Shown here: positions 1 through 7,717 of the stretch, in pieces
Layout: each line of letters opens with the position of its first letter
Numbering within the stretch: the stretch's first letter is position 1
Assembly: GCA_023428655.1 (NCBI GenBank)
Contig: JAEYXC010000068.1
Location: 1 to 14,252 of the forward strand
Direction of reading: 5' to 3'
Length of the DNA stretch: 14,252 nucleotides
Source: Bacillota bacterium
GTDB taxonomy: Bacteria; Bacillota; Clostridia; Lachnospirales; Lachnospiraceae
Made by a program: the position numbers and the translations under genes
Notes under the pieces: model-generated
What the model saw: only the letters and a program-made list of their open reading frames with translations
Told to the model about the DNA's origin: nothing
Databases searched by the model: none

Positions 1-1086
1 GACAAAGTCATTAAAATCGGCGTGTTCGAACCGTTAACAGGAGAGAACGGAGGAGGCGGTTTCCAGGAAGTTCTTGGTATGCGCTACGCGAACAAAATGT
101 ATCCCACCGTTGATATTAATGGCGTTATATATGACATTCAATTAGTTGAAGTCGATAACAAGAGCGATAAGACGGAAGCGGTCAGCGCTGCTCAAAGCTT
201 GATCAGCTCCGGTGTTAAAGTTGTTTTAGGTTCTTATGGCTCCGGTGTATCCATCGCTGCAGGCGAGTTCTTCAAAGAAGCTAAAATTCCTGCCATCGGT
301 GCTTCCTGTACCAATCCCCAGGTTACTCTTGGCAATGATTTTTACTTCCGCGTATGCTTCCTCGATCCCTTCCAGGGTACGGTAATGGCTAATTACGCTT
401 TCCAAGAAGGTGCAAAAACCGCTGCTGTTATAACACAGCTTGGCGATGACTATTCTTCCGGCCTCGGAAGCTTTTTCGTTAGTGCTTTCAAGGGGCTTGC
501 AGGTGATAGTGCTATTATAAGTGAAGAGCAGTTCCAGACTAACCAGACTGACTTCAAGGCTATCTTAACCAATATTAAGGCAGCGAACCCGGATGTTATC
601 TTTGCACCGTCCTCCATTGCTACTGCTCCTTTGATTATCACACAAGCTCGTGAACTTGGAATCACTTGCCCTATCATGGCCGGTGATACCTGGGAGAATT
701 CAACCATCATTGATAATGCAGGTAATTATGCAGAGGGAATTGTTCTATCTACCTTCTTTGATGATGCAGACCCCGCTACGAAGGAAGCTGAAACCTTTAT
801 TACTGGCTTCAAGCCCTATCTCAAGGAGAACAACCAGTCCGAAATTATCCCTGCGGTATCCGCTCTGGGATATGATGCTTATCTAGTTGCTCTGGAAGCA
901 ATCAAACAGGCTGGCTCCACTGACTCAACAGCGATCCGTGATGCTCTTGTTAATGCAAAGATCGACGGCGTTACCGGCTCCATTTCCTTTGATGAGAATG
1001 GCGATGCAAAGAAGGATATGGCCTTCATCAAGACCGTGGAAGGCGGCGCGTTTAAGTTCTTAAAGACAGTTACAATCGCAAAATAA
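1..1086 (+). CDS. livJ: Branched-chain amino acid ABC transporter substrate-binding protein, 5' partial
   Basis: The reading frame is open from base 1 and ends at TAA 1084-1086, giving 361 residues. The GTG at 22 lies inside the conserved first strand (IKIGVFEPLTG), so it is not the start; the signal peptide and lipobox lie outside the window. The sequence is a type I periplasmic binding protein (Peripla_BP_6 / Leu-Ile-Val family): an early GSYGSG loop, an ASCTNP ligand-pocket segment, then a second lobe with the NPDVIFAPS strand and a GYDAY segment before the C-terminal helix. In Gram-positives such proteins are lipoproteins on the outer face of the membrane that deliver leucine, isoleucine, valine or related amino acids to LivHM. 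The downstream livHMGF genes confirm the role. The exact ligand cannot be read from sequence; other HAAT ligands such as amides or aromatic acids remain possible. Confidence 0.93.
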   Translation, partial: DKVIKIGVFEPLTGENGGGGFQEVLGMRYANKMYPTVDINGVIYDIQLVEVDNKSDKTEAVSAAQSLISSGVKVVLGSYGSGVSIAAGEFFKEAKIPAIGASCTNPQVTLGNDFYFRVCFLDPFQGTVMANYAFQEGAKTAAVITQLGDDYSSGLGSFFVSAFKGLAGDSAIISEEQFQTNQTDFKAILTNIKAANPDVIFAPSSIATAPLIITQARELGITCPIMAGDTWENSTIIDNAGNYAEGIVLSTFFDDADPATKEAETFITGFKPYLKENNQSEIIPAVSALGYDAYLVALEAIKQAGSTDSTAIRDALVNAKIDGVTGSISFDENGDAKKDMAFIKTVEGGAFKFLKTVTIAK

Positions 1087-1100
1087 TGAATTGAAGTGTG

Positions 1101-1133
1101 GGGCTGCCTTCGATATCTGCAGGCAGCCCTTTT
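1101..1133 (+). terminator. Stem-loop terminator/attenuator between livJ and livH
   Basis: A perfect 9-bp stem, GGGCTGCCT (1101-1109) with AGGCAGCCC (1121-1129), encloses an 11-nt loop and is followed by TTTT. It sits 15 nt after the livJ stop and before the livH ribosome binding site. Partial termination here would make more binding protein than permease, a common arrangement in binding-protein operons. I see no separate strong promoter between it and livH, so read-through is expected. The stem may also protect the 3' end of livJ mRNA. Confidence 0.8.
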
Positions 1134-1155
1134 CTGATTAATTGGAGGACATCTC

Positions 1156-2037
1156 ATGACAGTATCAACCCTATTCCAACATGCACTGACCGGTATATCA
1201 CTGGGTGGTGCATACGCGTTAATCGCCATCGGTTACACCATGGTGTATGGAATACTACGCCTCATCAACTTCGCACACGGTGATATTTTTATGATGGCCG
1301 GCTATTTCATGATCTTTTCCATGGTCACCTTTCCTTGGCAGATCGCTATTCCATTAACATGTATCCTTACCGTAGTTCTTGCTGTTGTGATCGAGCGTGT
1401 TGCCTATAAGCCGATCCGCACCGCACCTCGTATGTCAATCATGATTTCTGCAATCGGTGTATCCTATCTTCTGCAGAATCTTGCTACCTACTTATTTACG
1501 GCTCTTCCTCGTGCGTACCCGGAAATACCTTTTCTAAAGAAAATATTCCAGATCGGAAGCATCTCTTCCTCCCTGGTTACCTTTATTACCCCGATCCTAA
1601 CCATAATCTTGGTAATCGGACTAATGCTGCTGATTAACCACACAAAGGTTGGTATGGCTATGCGTGCTGTATCCAAGGATTTTGAGACAGCACAGCTGAT
1701 GGGCATCCGAATCAATAATACCATCAGCACCACCTTTATAATCGGCTCCCTTCTTGCCGCCATCGGATCCATTCTTTACTTTACCGACCGTATGTCCGTT
1801 ACTCCCTTCAGCGGGACGCTTCCGGGGTTAAAATGCTTTATTGCAGCGGTCCTCGGTGGTATTGGAAGTATACCCGGAGCTGTCGTCGGCGGTTTTATCA
1901 TCGGTATCTGTGAGACCTTCCTGGTAGCCTTTGGATATTCCACCTATAGCGATGCATTTACCTTTGTATTACTAATTGTTATTCTGCTTTTCCGCCCGAC
2001 CGGTCTGTTTGGCGAGAAAGTAATCGATAAGGTCTAG
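1156..2037 (+). CDS. livH: Branched-chain amino acid ABC transporter permease LivH
   Basis: This 293-residue integral membrane protein belongs to the BPD_transp_2 (LivH) family and forms half of the transmembrane channel with LivM. Family signatures are visible: INFAHGD at residues 37-43 near the end of the first helix region, the cytoplasmic coupling segment around 162-184 (AMRAVSKDFETAQLMGI), the glycine-rich AAVLGGIGSIPGAVVGG at 230-246, and the C-terminal LLFRPTGLFGEK at 277-288. About eight hydrophobic segments can be picked out. The ATG start has a GGAGG at 1144-1148 with 7-nt spacing. Length is normal for the family. Its TAG stop is immediately followed by the livM ribosome binding site, so the two genes are transcribed and probably translated together. 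Confidence 0.95.
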   Translation: MTVSTLFQHALTGISLGGAYALIAIGYTMVYGILRLINFAHGDIFMMAGYFMIFSMVTFPWQIAIPLTCILTVVLAVVIERVAYKPIRTAPRMSIMISAIGVSYLLQNLATYLFTALPRAYPEIPFLKKIFQIGSISSSLVTFITPILTIILVIGLMLLINHTKVGMAMRAVSKDFETAQLMGIRINNTISTTFIIGSLLAAIGSILYFTDRMSVTPFSGTLPGLKCFIAAVLGGIGSIPGAVVGGFIIGICETFLVAFGYSTYSDAFTFVLLIVILLFRPTGLFGEKVIDKV

Positions 2038-2046
2038 GAGGCAACT

Positions 2047-3165
2047 ATGAAAAAATCAAAGAAAATTATTTATACTGCCATCCTGGGTGCATTGGTACTT
2101 ACACTTTTGTTCTTCCTGGAGGCAAACAAACACCAATATGGAATGGCCTATACCGTATTGCAAAAAGGTATCATTCTTTCCGTCGTAGCGGTTTCTATGA
2201 ATTTAGTTACCGGCTTTACCGGTCTCTTTTCCCTGGGCCAGGCAGGATTTATGGCTATCGGTGCATATGTAACAGCAATCTTTCTCATTCCGGTGGAAAG
2301 CATCTCCGATGTTTATTATATCAGCGGAATCTCTCCTACCATCCTAAGCTTTAAGAACCTGCTAGAATCAGGTCCCGCCTTCACTCAGACACTACTGCCT
2401 TATATCGCATTAATTATCGGCGGTTTGGTAGCCGCCTTGTTTGCTGCAGTAATCGGATATCCGGTGCTTCGGTTAAAGAGTGATTATCTTGCGATAGCAA
2501 CCCTTGGTTTCTCCGAAATTATGCGTGCGATTATCTCCAGTCCTCAGATGGATACCATAACCAATGGCTCCTATGGTCTGAAGAAGATTCCCGGCTTTAA
2601 TTCAATTGTCGAAACCTTTCTAATTATGGTGGTATGCGTATTATTAATGGTATTACTTCTTCGCAGCACCTACGGTCGCGCCTTCCGTGCCATCCGAGAG
2701 GATGAGATTGCAGCAGAAGCGATGGGTATTAACCTTGCCAAGCATAAACAGATGTCCTTCATTATCGGTTCCTTCTTCTCCGCTGTCAGCGGCGGTATGC
2801 TTGCTATGTTTATGCGTTCCATCGATTCTAAGACCTTTAGCGTATCCTTGACTTATGATATTCTTCTGATAGTTGTAATCGGCGGTATTGGCAGTGTAAC
2901 CGGTAGTGTCCTTTCATCCCTGCTTGTTACCGCAGGTAAGGAATGGTGGTTACGTTTCTTCGACAATCCATTATCAATCGGAGGAGTTCAGATCCCCTTA
3001 TTCCGTACAGGCTTTCGTATGGTTATCTTCTCAATTATTTTATTGGTCGTTGTTCTCTTCTATCAGAGAGGTATTATGGGCAAGAACGAATTCTCCTGGG
3101 ATCGTATCGAACATAGGTTAAAGAAGCTTTTCTCTTCCAAAAATGGAGGTGCTAAGAATGTCTAA
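2047..3165 (+). CDS. livM: Branched-chain amino acid ABC transporter permease LivM
   Basis: This 372-residue polytopic membrane protein is the second permease of the HAAT importer. It carries the LivM signatures: NLVTGFTGLFSLGQAGFMAI from residue 52, LRLKSDYLAIATLGFSEI around 141-158, the cytoplasmic coupling segment RAFRAIREDEIAAEAMGIN at 211-229, and VVIGGIGSVTGSV at 276-288. The start is ATG 2047 with AGGAGG beginning inside the livH stop codon. A basic C-terminal tail (HRLKKLFSSKNG region) follows the last helix. The final codons overlap the start of livG, and the livG Shine-Dalgarno site is embedded in the livM coding sequence, consistent with translational coupling. Confidence 0.95.
   Translation: MKKSKKIIYTAILGALVLTLLFFLEANKHQYGMAYTVLQKGIILSVVAVSMNLVTGFTGLFSLGQAGFMAIGAYVTAIFLIPVESISDVYYISGISPTILSFKNLLESGPAFTQTLLPYIALIIGGLVAALFAAVIGYPVLRLKSDYLAIATLGFSEIMRAIISSPQMDTITNGSYGLKKIPGFNSIVETFLIMVVCVLLMVLLLRSTYGRAFRAIREDEIAAEAMGINLAKHKQMSFIIGSFFSAVSGGMLAMFMRSIDSKTFSVSLTYDILLIVVIGGIGSVTGSVLSSLLVTAGKEWWLRFFDNPLSIGGVQIPLFRTGFRMVIFSIILLVVVLFYQRGIMGKNEFSWDRIEHRLKKLFSSKNGGAKNV
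3145..3149 (+). promoter_or_regulatory. Ribosome binding site that fixes the livG start
   Basis: GGAGG lies 8 nt before ATG 3158. An upstream in-frame ATG at 3143 overlaps this Shine-Dalgarno site and has no site of its own, so 3158 is the better start and the predicted protein should begin MSNSVLKLTD. Confidence 0.8.
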
Positions 3166-4006
3166 TTCTGTTCTGAAACTAACTGACATCACCATGCAAT
3201 TTGGCGGTGTCGTAGCCGTAGATAACCTATCCTTAGAGGTTCATCAAAATGAAATTGTCTCTCTGATCGGACCAAACGGAGCCGGTAAGACCACTGCATT
3301 TAATGTAATAACCGGTGTATATGCTCCAACAAACGGAGCGGTATATTTTAAAGATCAGATGATTACCAGTAACTTCCCGAAGGGTAATATGAAGAAGCTT
3401 TATAACGGATCGAATAAGGGAAGCTACACAACTACCATGAAAAAAACTCCGGATCAGATTACCAAGCTGGGTGTAGCAAGAACCTTCCAGAATATTCGTC
3501 TTTTTAAGGAGCTGACAGCCTTTGATAATGTATTGATCGCAAAGCACATGCGTCAGAAGGCAAATATATTCTCAGCAACACTCGGTATTAACTACAAGGA
3601 AGAGAAGGAAATGCGCGAAGAGACCTTAAAGCTCCTTGACATTCTCGGCTTAACTGAGGTAAAGGATGAGGTCGCCAGTTCCCTGCCCTATGGTCAGCAG
3701 CGCCATCTGGAGATTGCCCGTGCTTTGGCAACAAAGCCGGAGCTATTGCTTTTGGATGAACCGGCTGCCGGTATGAATCCACAGGAAACTGACGAGTTAA
3801 CCGCATTTATTTATGATATTCGTAAGAAGTTCAACTTAACAATATTTATGATAGAGCATCATATGGATTTGGTTATGGATATTTCCGATCGTATCTATGT
3901 TTTGGATTTTGGCAAGCTGATTGCTTCCGGAACACCGACAGAGATACAGAATAACCAACGCGTAATCGATGCTTATTTGGGGGTACAGGAAGATGGCGAA
4001 GAATAA
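3158..4006 (+). CDS. livG: Branched-chain amino acid ABC transporter ATP-binding protein LivG
   Basis: This 282-residue cytoplasmic ATPase pairs with LivF to power the importer. Visible motifs, numbered from ATG 3158, are Walker A GPNGAGKT at 38-45, the Q-loop in ARTFQN (Q111), the signature LPYGQQR at 176-182 (the LivG variant of LSGGQ), Walker B ELLLLDEP at 195-202 and the H-switch in IEHH (H234). The C-terminal FGKLIASGTPTEI stretch and DAYLG are typical of LivG. It overlaps livM by 8 nt and livF by 14 nt. It is longer than a classical LivG of about 255 residues because of a lysine-, glycine- and asparagine-rich insert at roughly 72-98, between the Walker A subdomain and the Q-loop. The catalytic motifs are intact. 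Confidence 0.95.
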   Translation: MSNSVLKLTDITMQFGGVVAVDNLSLEVHQNEIVSLIGPNGAGKTTAFNVITGVYAPTNGAVYFKDQMITSNFPKGNMKKLYNGSNKGSYTTTMKKTPDQITKLGVARTFQNIRLFKELTAFDNVLIAKHMRQKANIFSATLGINYKEEKEMREETLKLLDILGLTEVKDEVASSLPYGQQRHLEIARALATKPELLLLDEPAAGMNPQETDELTAFIYDIRKKFNLTIFMIEHHMDLVMDISDRIYVLDFGKLIASGTPTEIQNNQRVIDAYLGVQEDGEE

Positions 4007-4718
4007 TATATTAACCTTAGAAAATCTGTATGTCTCCTATGGCGGTATCCGTGCCGTAAAGGGCATTAATCTACAAGTACCCGAAGGCGAGATTGTGACT
4101 CTAATCGGTGCCAACGGTGCCGGTAAAAGTACCATACTTCGAACCATTGCCGGACTGGTAAAGGCGGAAAGCGGTAAAATCACCTACCAGGGGGAAGAGA
4201 TCACCGGCAAGTCCACCAACTCCATAGTTGAGAACGGTATTACCCTTGTTCCCGAGGGACGCCGCGTCTTCGCTAATCTTACCGTACTGGAGAATCTCAA
4301 AATCGGCGGCTACCTTCGCAAGGATAATCTCGATGCAGATATCGAATGGGTATATAAGCTGTTCCCCAGATTGCAGGAACGTTCCTGGCAGATGGCAGGT
4401 ACTCTGTCCGGTGGTGAACAGCAAATGCTGGCTGTTGGCCGTGCATTGATGAGCAAGCCAAAGCTCATAATGATGGATGAACCCTCCCTGGGATTAGCAC
4501 CAATCATTGTGAATGATATTATGAATATTATTAAGACAGTGAATAAAGAAGGGGTAACCATTCTTCTGGTAGAGCAGAATGCGAATCTCGCACTGAAGAT
4601 TGCACACTACGGCTATGTTTGTGAAACAGGTAATATCACCTTATCCGGCTCCGGCTCAGAGCTTCTCAATGATGAGTCCGTTAAGGCTGCTTATCTGGGT
4701 AAATCAAAGCGTAAATAA
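3993..4718 (+). CDS. livF: Branched-chain amino acid ABC transporter ATP-binding protein LivF
   Basis: This 241-residue ATPase is the second nucleotide-binding subunit of the transporter. Numbered from ATG 3993 it has Walker A GANGAGKS at 39-46, the LivF hallmark VPEGRRVF at 86-93, the signature LSGGEQQ at 138-144, Walker B LIMMDE at 158-163, and VEQN in place of the usual H-switch histidine (Q195), which is normal for LivF. I chose ATG 3993 because MAKNNILTLENLY is the family-like N-terminus. An in-frame ATG at 3969 would add eight residues and has no clear ribosome binding site. A GGGGG at 3979-3983, 9 nt upstream of 3993, can serve as the site. It overlaps the livG end by 14 nt, implying coupled translation, and is the last gene of the operon. 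Confidence 0.95.
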   Translation: MAKNNILTLENLYVSYGGIRAVKGINLQVPEGEIVTLIGANGAGKSTILRTIAGLVKAESGKITYQGEEITGKSTNSIVENGITLVPEGRRVFANLTVLENLKIGGYLRKDNLDADIEWVYKLFPRLQERSWQMAGTLSGGEQQMLAVGRALMSKPKLIMMDEPSLGLAPIIVNDIMNIIKTVNKEGVTILLVEQNANLALKIAHYGYVCETGNITLSGSGSELLNDESVKAAYLGKSKRK

Positions 4719-4732
4719 AGGACCCAAACAAT

Positions 4733-4779
4733 AGGACTGCTGCAAAATGCCATTTACAACATTTTGCAGCAGTTCTTTT
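4733..4779 (+). terminator. Intrinsic terminator of the liv operon
   Basis: A long stem with arms 4733-4749 and 4760-4776 (core CTGCTGCAAAATG / CATTTTGCAGCAG, plus a few outer pairs with one G-T) closes a 10-nt loop. A T-rich run, TTCTTTT, begins in the distal arm and ends at 4779. It begins 14 nt after the livF stop. This is the strongest terminator in the window. Confidence 0.9.
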
Positions 4780-4805
4780 GCTTCAAAGCATTCTTGTGCT
4801 ATAAT
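4778..4805 (+). promoter_or_regulatory. Extended -10 promoter for the isoprenoid-type gene
   Basis: An exact TATAAT at 4800-4805 is preceded by TG at 4797-4798, giving TGCTATAAT, an extended -10 element. A partial -35 (TTGCTT, 4778-4783) lies 16 nt upstream, in the T-run of the liv terminator. A second TATAAT at 4843-4848 lacks a properly spaced -35. Transcription from the first would give a leader of roughly 75 nt before ATG 4886. Confidence 0.65.
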
Positions 4806-4885
4806 AACCATAATTGTTGTATTAATGATAAGGGGACATAAGTATAATTGAAGCATACTATGATGATAAGGGTGGGGGAATTAGG

Positions 4886-6118
4886 ATGGATATTCGAGAG
4901 GATGTATTACAATGCCTTGAGACACTAAAGGCCGAATGGCTTGCTGCCGGAGAAGATTTTCCGGATTTCTTAGAGGAAATATCCATGGATCAAAGGCAGC
5001 AAAACGAAGCTTTTATCCGCAGGATATCGGAGGAATTAAAAGATCAAACCAGAAAGCGGCCGAGTTTACCCATCGGACAACGCAAATGGAAGAAAAAAAC
5101 ACAGGATCTTATTTTTCGATGCTTATATGAAGAAAATATAATCGGAATACATAAGTCGATGCTGCCGGAGGAAATCAACGCTTTTTACAAGGAGCTGACT
5201 GTATTTCTTAAGAGGGTACGTCAATTCGCACCAAAGCTGGTATTTGATGAGATCGGTCAAGGGATACGCAATTATATTGTATATGCTATGTTTAAGGTGA
5301 TCCACCTTATCCCCTTGGGCTTTGATGCGGCAGGCTTTGGATACAGCATGCTATATCCCTTTACTGATAACTATATTGACGGTGGAAGGACAGCTGGCGA
5401 AAAACAGGAATACAACCAATTAATTCGAGATAAGCTTATGGGCAAAGAGGTTCATCCTCGTTGCGAGCACCATAAAAAAACCTGTGAGCTTCTTCAAGCC
5501 ATTGCATCCCAATATCCCAGAGAGAAGGACGACCGTATCTACACCTTACTTCTCATGATGCTGGAAGCGCAAGAAGAAAGCCTTCGTCAACAAAATTCGA
5601 ACACTGAGTTAAGTGAGGAGGAACGCCTTCATATCTCTGTCTTTAAGGGAGGTGTATCAGTACTTGTGGACCGTTTCTTGATCAATAAGGAAATAACCCC
5701 CTCCGATCTTCATTTTTATCTGGGCTTCGGTTTCTTTCTCCAATTAGCGGATGACCTCCAAGATATCCGGGAGGACAGCATGAAAGGGTACCAGACTTTG
5801 TTTACCATTAACCCTTCAACGGAATGTGAGGAGAGGCTGGTGAATAAGCTGCTTCATTTTCTTAATAGTATCATGATTGCTTATCCGGCGGAGAATGACA
5901 CCTTTAAGAAATTTGTCCTCGCCTGCAGTAATCAACTAGTCCATACTTCTCTCTGTGGAAGCAAGGAGTTCTTCTCAGAGAAGTACCTATGTCGCATCGA
6001 AGGATACCTCCCGGTATCCATAGACTATCTTCAGAGTATGAAGGCAGGCTCTCTGGAGCACCAGAGTAACCGGGTGCAGAAGGACTATCTTCGGATTATG
6101 GATCTACTAATCAAGTAA
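4886..6118 (+). CDS. Class 1 isoprenoid biosynthesis-fold protein, substrate unknown
   Basis: This 410-residue, apparently soluble, mostly helical protein has features of the trans-isoprenyl/terpene synthase superfamily. The sequence YPFTDNYIDGG at 157-167 resembles a DxxxD first acid motif (D161, D165). KGGVSVLVD occurs at 254-262. LQLADDLQDIRED at 286-297 fits the second Asp-rich DDxxD motif (D289, D290, D293) that binds Mg-diphosphate. Spacing of roughly 125 residues between the motifs suits the fold. The first motif is closer to the squalene/phytoene synthase DxxxD type than to the DDxxD of FPP/GGPP synthases. No partner isoprenoid gene is adjacent: liv genes lie upstream and a convergent esterase downstream. 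ATG 4886 follows a purine-rich GGTGGGGG (4871-4878). It is transcribed alone. Function, whether prenyl transfer, terpene cyclisation or a degenerate role, is unknown. Confidence 0.7.
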   Translation: MDIREDVLQCLETLKAEWLAAGEDFPDFLEEISMDQRQQNEAFIRRISEELKDQTRKRPSLPIGQRKWKKKTQDLIFRCLYEENIIGIHKSMLPEEINAFYKELTVFLKRVRQFAPKLVFDEIGQGIRNYIVYAMFKVIHLIPLGFDAAGFGYSMLYPFTDNYIDGGRTAGEKQEYNQLIRDKLMGKEVHPRCEHHKKTCELLQAIASQYPREKDDRIYTLLLMMLEAQEESLRQQNSNTELSEEERLHISVFKGGVSVLVDRFLINKEITPSDLHFYLGFGFFLQLADDLQDIREDSMKGYQTLFTINPSTECEERLVNKLLHFLNSIMIAYPAENDTFKKFVLACSNQLVHTSLCGSKEFFSEKYLCRIEGYLPVSIDYLQSMKAGSLEHQSNRVQKDYLRIMDLLIK

Positions 6119-6148
6119 CCTCCCGAAGGCTTGTAGAAAGTCGATTTA

Positions 6149-7273
6149 TTACACCAGATACTGCTTTAAGTAATCCGTCAGTTCCCTTGCTGTCTTCTCA
6201 TGGGCCAGCTTACCGGGATGCCATCTGGCTCCGATTGTCTCCTCCGTGGTATTGGGCAACTGGAATACGGCTATCTTACGATCATCGGATTGCTTCTGAT
6301 ATTCCTCTACGGCACGGTAGATCGAAGGCATCAATGGAATTCCGATCATACCATAGGCCCACACAAGCTGCGCATTGGGGTTGCATTTTCTCAATTTGAA
6401 TAAAAATTTTATTACCGCCTTCTCAAAGGCAAGAAGATCCTCCTCATGATAGCTGCCGTCCTCCTTCAGACGTTGTTTGTGCATCTCCCCGGTCGCCTCA
6501 TCCTTCCACTGTGGTGAATGGAAGGCACCGTTATCATTGGTTCCTAGGTTTATGACAACAATATCCGGCTGCCAGGAGGAAAAATCATATTCCTGCAAGG
6601 CTCCAAGGGCTTCGTTCCTTTCCCCCTTTAGGAGTCCGCATACCTTCTCATAGATATCCGGAATATTTTTGTAGGGATTGTTATCCCAAGCAGTGAGTAC
6701 ACCCCAGCCACTCTGAGATATGACCCGATAGTCCGCATTTAAATTCGTTGCGGTTATAGCCGTATAATTATCTACTGCACCAAACCACATGGAGATCCAG
6801 TCCTCCTCCGTTTTCGCACCAATGATGCCTTCCCCAGAGGTAATACTGTCCCCGATAAATTCAATTCGATAGGGCTTATCCTCCACCGGCAGGAACTCAC
6901 CGTCAAACTTTATTGCATGAAGCCGTAATATGGCCTCCGGATCATCGCTCATCGCTTGGACATCCTTAATAATACGTACATTTTTAACAGCCTTCTCATT
7001 CATGCCTCTAAATACGCAGATCCAATATCTTCCTGCTATCAGCATCTGACGACCTACAAGGGCTCCATTAATAACAATACTGATCCATGGCTCATAGCTA
7101 TCATAATCCGATTCTATCTCGACCCAGAGCTCTGACCCCTTTGTATTTAGCTCCAAGGCACTGCCGGTCCAGAAGAAGGTCAAGGGATCCATCTTCTTGG
7201 TCATTCTCCCATGGAACTTCATGTTCTCTATCTCTGATAATTCATACTCTTTTAAACGGTCATTTTGTTTCAT
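6149..7273 (-). CDS. SGNH/GDSL esterase, CE2 acetylesterase-like
   Basis: This 374-residue protein has a beta-rich N-terminal domain (about 1-130) followed by an SGNH hydrolase domain, the layout of carbohydrate esterase family 2. Block I is EFIGDSITSGEG, with nucleophile S143. Block II glycine is in SQSGWG (G189). Block III is NLGTND, with N246. The catalytic histidine is in RWHPG (H352). The usual aspartate three residues before the histidine is alanine (A349), which fits the Ser-His dyad reported for CE2 enzymes. No signal peptide is present, so it should act in the cytoplasm, removing acetyl groups from imported oligosaccharides. GGGGG (7280-7284) lies 6 nt before the ATG. It follows the BFD-like gene by 69 nt on the same strand and converges on the isoprenoid-type gene 30 nt away, with no obvious shared terminator. 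Substrate is not determined. Confidence 0.8.
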   Translation of the reverse strand: MKQNDRLKEYELSEIENMKFHGRMTKKMDPLTFFWTGSALELNTKGSELWVEIESDYDSYEPWISIVINGALVGRQMLIAGRYWICVFRGMNEKAVKNVRIIKDVQAMSDDPEAILRLHAIKFDGEFLPVEDKPYRIEFIGDSITSGEGIIGAKTEEDWISMWFGAVDNYTAITATNLNADYRVISQSGWGVLTAWDNNPYKNIPDIYEKVCGLLKGERNEALGALQEYDFSSWQPDIVVINLGTNDNGAFHSPQWKDEATGEMHKQRLKEDGSYHEEDLLAFEKAVIKFLFKLRKCNPNAQLVWAYGMIGIPLMPSIYRAVEEYQKQSDDRKIAVFQLPNTTEETIGARWHPGKLAHEKTARELTDYLKQYLV

Positions 7274-7342
7274 ACCAATCCCCCATTATTCTCAACTACC
7301 TATTCCTCCCTACATTTCACATAATGAAGATATGAAGCATGC

Positions 7343-7567
7343 CTATTCCTGATCCTCTGACATGGTCTCCAAAAGCTCCAATATCTTAGGTGTACATCTT
7401 TTACCACCGCAGGGACCGCTTCCGGCTCCCGTAGCCTTTTGCACCTCTGCCAGGGTCCTGGCCCCATTCTTTATTGCACTCTTCATGGTGGATCTGGGGA
7501 TCCCCTTACAAATACATACCTTAGTCATCTTATCCATAATATCCTGATTGAGTTTCTGTGCGTCCAT
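7343..7567 (-). CDS. Stand-alone BFD-like [2Fe-2S]-binding protein
   Basis: This 74-residue protein matches the BFD-like [2Fe-2S] domain also found in bacterioferritin-associated ferredoxin, NirB and other oxidoreductases. Four cysteines are placed as expected: C18-x-C20 in KVCICKGIPRSTMKSAI, and C53 with C58 in TGAGSGPCGGKRCTPKI. The second pair is C-x4-C rather than the C-x2-C of E. coli Bfd. The helix-turn segment NGARTLAEVQKATGAG is characteristic. It has no other domain, so it probably passes electrons to, or docks on, a flavoprotein encoded elsewhere, or helps in iron handling. ATG 7567 is preceded by a moderate AAAGGA. Its neighbours, a GNAT enzyme and an esterase, give no clue to its partner. 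Confidence 0.85.
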   Translation of the reverse strand: MDAQKLNQDIMDKMTKVCICKGIPRSTMKSAIKNGARTLAEVQKATGAGSGPCGGKRCTPKILELLETMSEDQE

Positions 7568-7717
7568 TCCATTCTATTCCTTTCAACTATTTTTATAAGA
7601 TTATTCCCCAAATACTCGTCCATCCACCTTCCCTCAGTTCAAATAGACTCTTTCTGCATAATTCTATTAAGCGATGATCTTCCAAGAAAGGAATTATCCC
7701 AACTCATCCCGGAATCT

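Noticed and set aside
879..1229. Antisense open frame across the livJ end and livH start
   Set aside because: It overlaps two conserved genes on the other strand, runs through the terminator and resembles no family.
1488..1772. Antisense open frame within livH
   Set aside because: It is a shadow of the livH codons with no ribosome binding site or recognisable motif.
6119..6148. Bidirectional terminator between the convergent genes
   Set aside because: I looked for an inverted repeat with flanking A and T runs and found none in this 30-bp gap.
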